This document shows, in pieces, positions 43,810 to 53,032 of a DNA stretch of 64,000 bases; position 1 is the first letter of the stretch, and every line of letters begins with the position of its first letter. A program made the translations under genes and the position numbers. Source of the stretch: Bacteroidia bacterium (GTDB lineage Bacteria; Bacteroidota; Bacteroidia; B-17B0; Aurantibacillaceae); contig JALOMJ010000010.1 in NCBI GenBank assembly GCA_025455485.1, positions 1 to 64,000 of the forward strand. Direction: 5' to 3'. The notes below the pieces were generated by a model. The model saw nothing but the letters and a program-made list of their open reading frames with translations, was not told the origin of the DNA and made no database searches.

Positions 43810-46362
43810 ATGATATCTGTGTTTATAAAGTTCTACAAATTCTTAACATATATGTTGATTCTAATCAACTTCTTAGGCATCGCCCAATCCCCCACCTGGC
43901 AGTGGGCCAAGAGATGTGGTTCCACTGGCGACAATATTCCAAGTATAAGTGGTAACGAGTCATTTAATGACATCAAAATTGATAAGAATGGCAACATCTA
44001 TGCTGTAGGGAATTTTTATGCAAATACAGTATTTCATAACGCGCAGCTCTTTGGTGCAGCTACACCTTTTCAATTTGCCAAAGACGATGCTTATCTTATT
44101 AAGTACAGTTCATGTGGACAACTACTGTGGTGGAGGAGGATGGGAGGCACCAATAACGATGGCGCTACGTCACTTGTGCTGGATAACCAGGGAAAAGTAA
44201 TTGTAACAGGCTATTGCACCAGTAACCCTTCTTATTATTCTGGTGGCGCAAATTCCACCACAATAAGTGGAGCTCAAGCCAACGGTGCTCAATTTATTGC
44301 AAAGTTTGATACTTCAGGTAATTTTCTCTCCGTGAATACATACTCACTTTTGCTTATGAAGATGCTACTCAACAGCCAAGGTGATCTTTTTCTAACTAAT
44401 GGTAATTTTGCCGCAACAATTAATTCGCTCGGTGTCGTTACTTCCACTTTGGCTTTTTTTACTCCAACGACTCCTTCATACCCAGCGATAAACGATATTA
44501 AATTGGATAGAAGCGATAATATTTATCTTTGTGGTGCATTAATGGATACTGTCTCCATAAACGGAGGCAATGTTTTACTTCCCGTCACATCTACTATCTT
44601 ACCAGGCTTTGCTGGCAATTCCCTAATAATGAAACTAAATAGCAGTGGCGTGCTTCAATGGTACCAGCGCAGTTACAGCAATGGCTTAGATGGTCTATCA
44701 AAGTGTGCATTGGATACATCAGAAACGAAAATAGTAACAAGTGGCAGGAACCTATTTTATTCAGTCATTTTTGGCTACACAATAAATACGGGTGTTGGCA
44801 CCTATGCCAACCCTATATATATGTTAAACACGTCAAATGGCAGCCTCATTACTGGAATAACAGGTTCTGCCAACCTACAGCCAATTGTTGATGTATATGC
44901 TTCCGATCGGGATAACAATTTTTATTTATCAGGGAATACTAACGGTTGGTTTGCGTTAGGCAACACAACCCTTACTGCAGTAGGTGGAGGTCCAAATCGC
45001 CAGAATTTACTGGGAAAGCTTAACTCTACCGGTAGTTTTTTGAGCATGGCCCTTATGCCTCAAATAGGTAGCTCCGGTGCAAATGAAAAAGTTTACGGCC
45101 TCGCTATCAGCGAACAAGGTAATGTGATCCTATGCGGCCAGTTTGCAGGCACCCTTGATAGTTTGGGTACTGCCGTTACTCCAATATCTGGTGTGGATGG
45201 CTATGTCAACAAATTTGGCTTCCCCTGCGGCAGCACTTTAACTGCGCTCAGCCCATTAGCCCCAACTAGTCTAACCGCTGCTTATCAGGGCAACTTAAGC
45301 AACCTGGTTACCTGGGTTGATAACAGCAATTTCGAAAACGGTTTTGAGCTTTGGTACCACGATGCCTCCCCAACTTTTAGTCTTCTGGCCACCCTGCCGG
45401 CCAATACCACTACATACACTCACACGGGGTTGAGTTACACCACAACCTATTGTTATAAAACAAGAGCCATTAACGGCATTGGCCCAAGTGCTTTTACTAA
45501 TTCCGATTGCGCTGCCACACCAGCTCCAGCTGCGCCACAAGCTCCTACCAACCTTACTGCACTTAATACAGGTTCTCTAATAAACAATGTAGCCTGGGTA
45601 GATAACAGCTTTAATGAAACTTCCTTTGAGCTTTGGTACCACGGCGCCAACCCAAGCTTTAGTTTATTGGCCACCTTAGCCGCCAATACAACAACCTATA
45701 CGCATACCGGCCTCAGCCCCGGCACTAATTATTGTTACAAGGCCTTGGCAACAAACAGCATTGGCTCAAGTGTATTTACCAATACCGATTGTGCCCTTAC
45801 ACCTGCATTGCCCAATGCGCCCTCTAACCTGGTTGCAGCAAATACAGGCAACCTTTTCAATAACGTAAACTGGGTAGATAACAGTAGCGATGAAACCAAC
45901 TTTGAGTTGTGGTACCACGATGCCTCGCCAACTTTCAGTCTGTTGGTTACCTTAGCCGCCAACACCACAACATACACGCATACGGGTTTAACTCATACAA
46001 CCACTTACTGCTACAAGGCTTTAGCAACAAACAGCGTAGGCCCCAGTGCTTTTACCAATAGCGATTGTGCCACTACACCAGATACAAGTACAGTTGGCTT
46101 AAATGAATTTGCTTTTGCAAAAAACATTAAGTTATACCCCAACCCAAGCAAAGGCACGGTGTACCTTTCCTTCATGGGCAATGCTGAAACCCTGCATTTA
46201 AAGATCACAGACCCCTTAGGGCGCTTATTGAAAGAAGAGGAGATCAACACAAGCACCGGTGAAAATGAAATCAAGATTACTTTGCCTCCAACAAAAGGAC
46301 TTTACTTCATACAGCTCAGCAACAACACTTCAACTCTTAGCGCAAAAGTGTTGCTCGAATAA
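43810..46362 (+). CDS. T9SS type A surface protein, propeller plus three FN3 domains (copy 3)
   Basis: 850 residues from ATG 43810 (a TTG two codons earlier is also in frame). Its signal peptide (MISVFIKFYKFLTYMLILIN) is unlike copies 1 and 2. The mature part is closest to copy 1: SPTWQW then GDNIPSISGNESFND, and FN3 modules that differ from copy 1 at few positions. The sorting domain is LYPNPSKGTVYLSF, ending LSAKVLLE. No GTATTTATAC box is found upstream; element E2 lies there instead, so its regulation may differ. Confidence 0.88.
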   Translation: MISVFIKFYKFLTYMLILINFLGIAQSPTWQWAKRCGSTGDNIPSISGNESFNDIKIDKNGNIYAVGNFYANTVFHNAQLFGAATPFQFAKDDAYLIKYSSCGQLLWWRRMGGTNNDGATSLVLDNQGKVIVTGYCTSNPSYYSGGANSTTISGAQANGAQFIAKFDTSGNFLSVNTYSLLLMKMLLNSQGDLFLTNGNFAATINSLGVVTSTLAFFTPTTPSYPAINDIKLDRSDNIYLCGALMDTVSINGGNVLLPVTSTILPGFAGNSLIMKLNSSGVLQWYQRSYSNGLDGLSKCALDTSETKIVTSGRNLFYSVIFGYTINTGVGTYANPIYMLNTSNGSLITGITGSANLQPIVDVYASDRDNNFYLSGNTNGWFALGNTTLTAVGGGPNRQNLLGKLNSTGSFLSMALMPQIGSSGANEKVYGLAISEQGNVILCGQFAGTLDSLGTAVTPISGVDGYVNKFGFPCGSTLTALSPLAPTSLTAAYQGNLSNLVTWVDNSNFENGFELWYHDASPTFSLLATLPANTTTYTHTGLSYTTTYCYKTRAINGIGPSAFTNSDCAATPAPAAPQAPTNLTALNTGSLINNVAWVDNSFNETSFELWYHGANPSFSLLATLAANTTTYTHTGLSPGTNYCYKALATNSIGSSVFTNTDCALTPALPNAPSNLVAANTGNLFNNVNWVDNSSDETNFELWYHDASPTFSLLVTLAANTTTYTHTGLTHTTTYCYKALATNSVGPSAFTNSDCATTPDTSTVGLNEFAFAKNIKLYPNPSKGTVYLSFMGNAETLHLKITDPLGRLLKEEEINTSTGENEIKITLPPTKGLYFIQLSNNTSTLSAKVLLE

Positions 46363-46389
46363 ATTTTTTTGTGTGTGCGATTAGTTCGA

Positions 46390-46417
46390 AAAACCCGCTA
46401 TTTTAGTGGGGTTTTTT
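46390..46417 (+). terminator. Terminator after FN3 copy 3
   Basis: AAACCCGCTA/TAGTGGGGTTT stem with one bulge and a TTTTTT run. The flanking TTAGTTCGAAA matches the terminator of copy 1, so the 3' flank was duplicated with the gene. Confidence 0.72.
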
Positions 46418-46476
46418 GTGAACTGTCAGGTCTTAAATCAAAATTCAATTCTCAATTTCGTAAATCGTTAACGTAT

Positions 46477-47940
46477 ATGAATGTACATTTTAGGCAGATA
46501 CTTCTCTTTCTTCTTCAGTTTTTTTCTTTTTCAACTTTCAGCCAGAAACAAGTCCTGGGCGACAGCCTGGTTCCGGCAGGTTCAATAAAACCCTATACTG
46601 TAAACGCGAGTCTCGCAAATTTAGAATGGAAAATAATTCCTGAGACAGCAGGCATCATCCTTTCCCAAAATCAAAATTCTGTTTCTATATCCTGGTCATA
46701 TCACTCCTCTGCTGCTCCTATGCTCTGTAGCCTGGCTGTTTTTATCACCTATCCCAACGCTGATAATAGCTACAATTATTTTTTGCCAATCAAAGTGCAG
46801 CCTTTTATCCCCGACACCAACTTCAACTCCAGAAGATCGAAATTTTCAAGAACTTCAAAAGACAGTCTCCGGTTTTGGTACCGGCATCTTTGCGATACAG
46901 CTCGCTTTGCAAGCATGATTCAATTAAAGGATTCCTCTTTGGCTAAGACACAAAATTATACTTGGCATTGGCATTTCCGGGATATGGAAAATAAAAAGGA
47001 AATTACAGCCCAGGGGCAAACCATAAACATACGACTCAAACCCGGTAAATACTTACTCACTTTATCAAACGATAAAAATCAACGGGTCTCAGATACACTA
47101 ACAATACTCGCGCCACCAATACCTGAGCTCAATGTCTCTACACAAACACCCTGCTCGGGCACAGGTTTCTACTTTAAAACCAGCATTTCAAACACAATGA
47201 ACTGTTCCTATTTACAACTCGATTGTGGTGATGGGCGATACAGCATGGTACCTGCTACAACCGAAAAGTTGTACCAAACGTATGCCCCCTCGCAGGACAT
47301 CATGAATATTTTTATAGCAAACCTATCTGCGATTGACCGCTACGGATGTGCCTATAGCAGCAACACCCTGGCCATTGCGCCTCAAAGAAATCAGTTTACT
47401 GTTTTTAATACCTTAATTGAACCCATGAACCCCATGCTCAATAAACCGGGTGATAAAATAGAGTTAAAATGCAAAACAGGAAATGGCTTTCAAATTGGTA
47501 ATCCGAATACTCCTTTTACTTATTTATGGAATACCGGTCAAACTAGCCCTGCCATAAACGTATCCAACCCGGGTAGCTACAGCCTTTTGGTGTGGGACAA
47601 ACTCGGCTGCAAATCTCAGGAAATTGGTCCGGTGTATGTTAAGCAAAACTTCAAAACTCCGGGCGCTCCAATAGTTTCAGGACCTAAAGAAATTAAAGCC
47701 CGTGAAAAAGCAGAATTCAAAATTACCCCGCTCAAATCCGGATTTTATCAGTTTAAGTTTATCTTCAACGATAATCAATCTTTTGTAACCGAGCCTTCAA
47801 CATCGCCCTCAACAAGCCTTCCCGATTGGGAAAAATCTCAAGCAGGCAACTTAAAAGTCATTGGTATTCATCTCAAGGCTGTTAATGGGTATCATTCTAG
47901 CTTCTTCTCCGACACCCTCAGTGTACAAATCACAGAGTAA
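46477..47940 (+). CDS. Secreted Ig/PKD-like protein without sorting domain
   Basis: 487 residues from MNVHFRQILLFLLQFFSFS, a clear signal peptide; upstream in-frame codons to 46369 run through a terminator. The mature part looks like beta-sandwich modules (PAGSIKPYTVNASLANLEW; YLWNTGQTSPAINVSNPGSY). Unlike its neighbours it ends VQITE without a T9SS sorting domain, so it may stay periplasmic or in the outer membrane. No enzyme motif. It follows the FN3 block in the same direction. Confidence 0.65.
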   Translation: MNVHFRQILLFLLQFFSFSTFSQKQVLGDSLVPAGSIKPYTVNASLANLEWKIIPETAGIILSQNQNSVSISWSYHSSAAPMLCSLAVFITYPNADNSYNYFLPIKVQPFIPDTNFNSRRSKFSRTSKDSLRFWYRHLCDTARFASMIQLKDSSLAKTQNYTWHWHFRDMENKKEITAQGQTINIRLKPGKYLLTLSNDKNQRVSDTLTILAPPIPELNVSTQTPCSGTGFYFKTSISNTMNCSYLQLDCGDGRYSMVPATTEKLYQTYAPSQDIMNIFIANLSAIDRYGCAYSSNTLAIAPQRNQFTVFNTLIEPMNPMLNKPGDKIELKCKTGNGFQIGNPNTPFTYLWNTGQTSPAINVSNPGSYSLLVWDKLGCKSQEIGPVYVKQNFKTPGAPIVSGPKEIKAREKAEFKITPLKSGFYQFKFIFNDNQSFVTEPSTSPSTSLPDWEKSQAGNLKVIGIHLKAVNGYHSSFFSDTLSVQITE

Positions 47941-48001
47941 TTTCCTATCGCTTCTCTCTTTACCTATCTCACAGAGACAATTTTACGCAGATGTAATTTG
48001 A

Positions 48002-48011
48002 GTATATATAC
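48002..48011 (+). promoter_or_regulatory. Variant GTATATATAC box before the restriction operon
   Basis: GTATATATAC followed by CTAT, one base from the GTATTTATAC boxes, but 148 bp before the next start and without the TTTGAATGAG block. Weak candidate only. Nothing else is evident in 47941-48159. Confidence 0.25.
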
Positions 48012-48159
48012 CTATTTACAAGGGCCCATAATGTTTCCGAAACACTCTACTTAACCACCCCGCTTCCCTTTTTAATCAAATCAGTCTTGGAATAACTTCC
48101 AGCCAAAATATTTTCCTATTTTTAGTACCTCAAGAAGCAAAAACGCCTTACAGGTATCT

Positions 48160-51100
48160 ATGACCCTCAAACCCCTTACCCCAAAACTCTCCCTTAACAA
48201 GTCCTTCCTTAAGGTCAAACCGGTAAGGCCATTAATCGATGCCTTTAAATCCAACCTCATTCAGCTCCTCGATAGAACCAACGACTCCGAAAGCGAAGAG
48301 TTCCACAAAAACCTGGTCATCGACTTCCTCAAAAAAACCTATTACGATCCCGCTCACTTTATCAATACCAAAGGCCGTAACGACCTGGTCATTCATACCG
48401 GAAACTCCGCCAAAACCCCTGTTGCTGTAATTCTCGAAGCCAAAAAACCCACCAACAAGGCCGAGATGCTCAGCACCAAGAACCTAAACACCAAAGCATT
48501 TCAAGAACTGGTCCTCTATTACCTCAGAGAACGCATCACCCACAAAAACCTTGAAGTAAAACACCTGGTGGCCACTAACATCAACGAATGGTTCATTTTT
48601 GATGCCACTTTGTTCGACAGACTCTTTGCACAAAACAAAACCCTGGTAAAACAATTTACCGATTTCGAAGAAGGCCGCCTCGCCGAATCCAAAACCGATT
48701 TTTTCTACAAAGAAATTGCAGAACCCTTTGTGGCTTCAATCAATTCTGAAATAGAATTCACCTACTTCAACATTCAGGATTACCAAACCCCTCTTCGCAA
48801 CAACGATAAAAAGGACGACCACACCCTCATTGCCTTGTTCAAACTTCTCTCTCCTGAGCACCTTTTAAAACTGCCCTTCACCAACGACAGCAACAGCCTC
48901 GACAAACGTTTTTACAGCGAGCTCCTGCACATCATTGGCCTAACCGAAACCAAAGAAGGCAGCAAAAAACTCATTGGTCGCAATAAAGAAGGCGAAAGGT
49001 ACACCGGCACCCTTTTGGAGGATACCATTATTCAGCTCGACAGTCTGGATAAATTAAGCCGACTCTCCAACCCAAGTCAATATGGCGCCAACCCCCAGGA
49101 ACGTTTATTTACGGTCGCGCTTGAACTTTCCATTACCTGGATCAACCGCATCCTTTTCCTCAAATTGCTCGAAGCTCAGCTCATCACCTATCACAAAGGC
49201 GATAAATCCTATTCCTTCCTGAATTCCAATAAAATTAAAAATTACGACGACCTCAACAGCCTCTTCTTTCAGGTCCTTGCCCGCAAGTTCAATGACAGAA
49301 ATCCCGACGTAAAACAGGCCTTCGAAAAAGTCCCTTACTTGAACAGCTCCCTTTTCGAACCCACCGACCTCGAGCAGTTAACCCTTTTCATCAGCAATCT
49401 AAAGGACGATAAAACCATCCCCGTTCTTTCTTCAACTGTACTTAAGGACAACCAGGGCAAAAAACTCAGCGGCAGCCTTACTTCACTCAAGTATTTGTTT
49501 GAGTTTCTAAATGCCTACGATTTCAGCAGCGAAGGCTCAGAAGAAATTCAGGAAGACAACAAAACCCTTATCAATGCCTCGGTTCTTGGTTTAATATTTG
49601 AGAAAATCAACGGCTACAAGGACGGCTCCTTTTTTACTCCCGGCTTTATCACCATGTACATGTGCCGCGAAACCATTCGCAGGGCAGTGCTTCAAAAATT
49701 CAACGAAACCAAAAAATGGAACTGTTCCACCTTCGAAGAACTTTACGATAAAATCGAGGACCGTAAAGAGGCCAATAACATTGTCAACTCATTAAAGATT
49801 TGCGACCCCGCTGTGGGCTCCGGCCACTTTTTGGTTTCGGCCCTCAATGAGATGATTGCCATTAAAAACGACCTGAAGATCCTTTCAGATAGAGAAGGTA
49901 AACGTTTAAAAGAATACCACGTTGAGGTTGTAAACGATGAATTAATTGTTACCGACGAAGAAGGAGAACTCTTTGAATACACACCCGGTATTTCCCCCCT
50001 CAAGGGGGGATTAAAGGGGGGTGAAAGCCAACGCATTCAGGAAACCCTCTTCCACGAAAAACAAACCATCATCGAAAACTGTTTGTTTGGAGTTGATATT
50101 AATACCAACTCCGTAAAGATTTGCCGTTTACGCCTTTGGATTGAACTACTCAAAAATGCATATTATGTGGCTCCCTCTAGTTCCGATAAAGCGGGGGGTG
50201 AGGCACTGGAAACCCTCCCCAACATCGACATCAACATCAAATGCGGCAATTCCCTGGTAAGCCGTTTTGCAATAGATGCCGACCTCAAACAAGCCCTTAA
50301 AAAAAGCAAATGGACCATTGACAGTTACAAGCTGGCAGTGGATACCTACCGCAACGCCGATAGCAAAGAGCAAAAGCGTGAAATGGAGAAGTTGATTGCC
50401 GACATCAAATCCGATTTTAAAACCAATATTGACAACCCGTTTAAAAGGAAAATTAGTTCTGCTCGTGGAAAAGTTGATAAGATCGCGACAGAAATAAACA
50501 CTCAAAAGCAGTGGGGCGAGAAATTAAATAAGCAATTATTAAAGGATTTAGAGAAAGCAACTCAACAATTAAAATTACTTGAAAAAGAAAGAGAGACCAT
50601 TGAGTCAAATGTAATGTTTGACAATGCATTTGAATGGCGCTTTGAATTTCCGGAAATATTGAATGATTCTGGCGAATACATAGGATTTGATGTATTGATT
50701 GGAAACCCGCCTTATGGTATTACAATAAAAGGATTGGAAAGAAATTATATTGTCTCTACTATTTCAAAAGTTCCAGATTTTGAAATTTATTATTTATTTA
50801 TAGAAAGGGGTTATCAATTATTAAAGAAAAAAGGTCATTTATCATTAATTATTCCTAATACTATTCTTTTTAATGTATTTGCACAGAATTATCGTTTGGA
50901 GCTTTTCAACAAGTGGGAATTGAACGAAATATTAGACTGTACTGATATAAATATTTTCGATGATGCAACGGTAAGAAATATAATATTTCAATTTACCAAA
51001 GACAACAATCAAAACAGTTTGTATTACAAGAGAACGAATGATGTTAAAACATTTGAAGAGTTGATGGAGAGGCCTGTAGTCTCCATTCCTAAAGAAATTG

Positions 51101-51867
51101 TAGAAAAAAGCAATCAAAATTGGGGATTGCTATTCAAATTAGACAAATCAATTTTAACACTGATTGAAAAGATAAAAACGTCAAACTTACTAGCAAATCA
51201 GTATGACTCTACACAGGGCTATATACCTTACAGGAAAAGTGATTTATTAAAGAATTATGATAAGATCAAAGCAGAATCCATTGTTAAAAACCGTGAATGG
51301 CACTCTGATAGTAAAATAAATCAAGAGTATAAAGAAGAAATATTTGGGGAATCAATAAGCAAATATGGGCATAAAAGAACTGGCAGTTATGTTAAGTACG
51401 GCAAACATTTGGCTACATATGTAGATCTAAAATATTTTAATCAAAAACGAATTTTAATACGTGAAATAACTAACCCATTCATTATTGCATGTTTAATTGA
51501 AGAAGAATTTGTTAATGACCCTCAGATTATTTCAGTACTTCCAAAAAATGAAACCTATTCTCTAGAGTTTCTATGGGCAATTTTAAACTCCAAACTTGCA
51601 ACCTTCTATCACTTCAATTCTTCACCGAAAGCAACTAAGGGGGCATTTCCTAAGATTTTGGTTTATGATGTAAATAACTTCCCGTTACCAGAGACTTTGA
51701 ATGATAAGACGAAATTGGAAATAGAAAAACTTGTCTGTGCCATTTTAGAAACTAAAAAACAGAATCCTAATTCTGTAACAACAAAAATTGAAGACCAAAT
51801 TGACAAGTTGGTTTACCAGCTTTACGATTTAACACCAGAAGAAATTGCCATTATAGAAAACGCATAG
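48160..51867 (+). CDS. Type IIG restriction-modification enzyme (nuclease-methylase-specificity fusion)
   Basis: 1235 residues. A PD-(D/E)XK nuclease-like N-terminus has NDLVIHTG (D75) and VILEAKK (E93, K95). A helical region follows. The N6-adenine methylase has motif I CDPAVGSGHFL (from about 548) and catalytic NPPYG (about 849). A TaqI/Eco57I-like specificity region occupies about 1000-1235. Such single-chain enzymes methylate one strand of their site and cut nearby. Composition drops from about 45% GC (50221-50280) to about 30% (50641-50700), placing a breakpoint near 50.45 kb between motifs I and IV. A C/G-run foldback is inserted in frame at 49993. First gene of a close-packed set. Confidence 0.9.
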   Translation: MTLKPLTPKLSLNKSFLKVKPVRPLIDAFKSNLIQLLDRTNDSESEEFHKNLVIDFLKKTYYDPAHFINTKGRNDLVIHTGNSAKTPVAVILEAKKPTNKAEMLSTKNLNTKAFQELVLYYLRERITHKNLEVKHLVATNINEWFIFDATLFDRLFAQNKTLVKQFTDFEEGRLAESKTDFFYKEIAEPFVASINSEIEFTYFNIQDYQTPLRNNDKKDDHTLIALFKLLSPEHLLKLPFTNDSNSLDKRFYSELLHIIGLTETKEGSKKLIGRNKEGERYTGTLLEDTIIQLDSLDKLSRLSNPSQYGANPQERLFTVALELSITWINRILFLKLLEAQLITYHKGDKSYSFLNSNKIKNYDDLNSLFFQVLARKFNDRNPDVKQAFEKVPYLNSSLFEPTDLEQLTLFISNLKDDKTIPVLSSTVLKDNQGKKLSGSLTSLKYLFEFLNAYDFSSEGSEEIQEDNKTLINASVLGLIFEKINGYKDGSFFTPGFITMYMCRETIRRAVLQKFNETKKWNCSTFEELYDKIEDRKEANNIVNSLKICDPAVGSGHFLVSALNEMIAIKNDLKILSDREGKRLKEYHVEVVNDELIVTDEEGELFEYTPGISPLKGGLKGGESQRIQETLFHEKQTIIENCLFGVDINTNSVKICRLRLWIELLKNAYYVAPSSSDKAGGEALETLPNIDINIKCGNSLVSRFAIDADLKQALKKSKWTIDSYKLAVDTYRNADSKEQKREMEKLIADIKSDFKTNIDNPFKRKISSARGKVDKIATEINTQKQWGEKLNKQLLKDLEKATQQLKLLEKERETIESNVMFDNAFEWRFEFPEILNDSGEYIGFDVLIGNPPYGITIKGLERNYIVSTISKVPDFEIYYLFIERGYQLLKKKGHLSLIIPNTILFNVFAQNYRLELFNKWELNEILDCTDINIFDDATVRNIIFQFTKDNNQNSLYYKRTNDVKTFEELMERPVVSIPKEIVEKSNQNWGLLFKLDKSILTLIEKIKTSNLLANQYDSTQGYIPYRKSDLLKNYDKIKAESIVKNREWHSDSKINQEYKEEIFGESISKYGHKRTGSYVKYGKHLATYVDLKYFNQKRILIREITNPFIIACLIEEEFVNDPQIISVLPKNETYSLEFLWAILNSKLATFYHFNSSPKATKGAFPKILVYDVNNFPLPETLNDKTKLEIEKLVCAILETKKQNPNSVTTKIEDQIDKLVYQLYDLTPEEIAIIENA
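49993..50021. repeat. C-run/G-run foldback inside the restriction-methylase gene
   Basis: TCCCCCC pairs with GGGGGGA (49993-49999 with 50004-50010), followed by TTAAAGGGGGG. It encodes SPLKGGLKGGE, low-complexity residues inserted between motif I and the rest of the methylase. The shape matches short C/G-run repeats found scattered in many Bacteroidetes genomes, here tolerated in frame. Confidence 0.6.
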
Positions 51868-51876
51868 TTTATTGCC

Positions 51877-53022
51877 ATGTTAAAATTTCATACAAAAATA
51901 TTAGCCTACCTCTCGCTTCTGCTTTCAATCTCAGGACATCATTCCTTAACTGCCCAGGATAACAACAAAAAATACACCCGCATTGTTAATGCTTGGAACA
52001 AAGCCCACAACGAATGGAAATTCACCGACCTCAGCAAACTCTATGCACCCAAAGTGTTGTTTTATTGCTCATGGGTCAACAAATCAGAGTGTGTAGAAAA
52101 CAAAACCACTCAGATGAGTCCGTCTAGGGTTTTCCGCCAAAAAATTGTGTCCCCAATCAAAATTAGTGCCTTAGCCGAAAACCTCATCCTTTGCAAGTTC
52201 ACCAAGGAAGTCACAACAGACGATGGCAAAGCAAGGTATCCGGCTTATTTAGTTATAACCGAAAAAGACGACCAGCTCCGCATCATCGCCGAAAGCGACG
52301 ACATAACCGATCGCAACATGAACTTTACCCTAACCGGTGACCTTTTCATAAATCCCGGCAAAAACCCTAAAACCCCAAAGCCCGAAGAAAATTCCGATTC
52401 CGGTCTTGGTTTACAATTCTATTCAATCACATCAATTTCAGCGATTGCTATCATCGCTATTGCTGCGAGAAGGAGAAAAAAGAGAAAAGCATTGGCAACG
52501 ATCTCAAAACCGGTTGAAACTATGGTACCAGAACCTCAACCGGAGGTTGTGGAACCATTAAAAGAGGAATTCACTAGTAAAGAAAAAGGAGACCTTTTTG
52601 AGTCTTTTGTGATCAACAAATTTGACACCAACTACTTCCGAATTACAGAAAAACCAGATGATAGAACCTTTAATGGAATGGCCTCAGAGCAGAGGCAGAA
52701 TCCTGACTTAGTTGTTATGTTTGAGCTACGTGGATACCAGGCTAAATTTGCTGTAGAGTGCACTTTCTGTAGCACAGTAAAAGACATAATCGAAGTGAAG
52801 TCTTGGGATAAGTTAAATAGGTACAAAGAATTTGGTCGTAATAGACAGATAGATGTTTACATAATCCTTGGCTTAGGTGGTGTTCCTCAAAATCCCAAGG
52901 AATTATTTATTATTCCCCTTCCAAAAGCCAAAGCCAAAATGTCTTATGATGATCTCAAATTATATAACCGGTCCACTGTGAACCGTTTGTTTTTTGATAG
53001 GGATACAGGAAGGTTAACATAA
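51877..53022 (+). CDS. Membrane-anchored protein: exported domain plus cytosolic nuclease-like domain
   Basis: 381 residues. Signal peptide (1-27, ending LTAQ), an exported alpha-beta domain (about 31-160) that may be NTF2-like (IVNAWNKAHNEWKFTDLSKL), a membrane span (179-197) followed by basic RRRKKRK, which sets the C-terminus in the cytoplasm, a Pro-rich linker, and a PD-(D/E)XK-like domain (about 235-350). That domain has GDLFESFVINKF, NPDLVV (D277), AVECTF (E294) and GLGGVPQNP. The usual Lys of ExK reads Thr (T296). Starts 9 bp after the restriction-methylase gene. Sampled composition is about 53% GC in the exported half and about 38% in the nuclease half. Confidence 0.72.
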   Translation: MLKFHTKILAYLSLLLSISGHHSLTAQDNNKKYTRIVNAWNKAHNEWKFTDLSKLYAPKVLFYCSWVNKSECVENKTTQMSPSRVFRQKIVSPIKISALAENLILCKFTKEVTTDDGKARYPAYLVITEKDDQLRIIAESDDITDRNMNFTLTGDLFINPGKNPKTPKPEENSDSGLGLQFYSITSISAIAIIAIAARRRKKRKALATISKPVETMVPEPQPEVVEPLKEEFTSKEKGDLFESFVINKFDTNYFRITEKPDDRTFNGMASEQRQNPDLVVMFELRGYQAKFAVECTFCSTVKDIIEVKSWDKLNRYKEFGRNRQIDVYIILGLGGVPQNPKELFIIPLPKAKAKMSYDDLKLYNRSTVNRLFFDRDTGRLT

Positions 53023-53032
53023 GTGTAAATAA

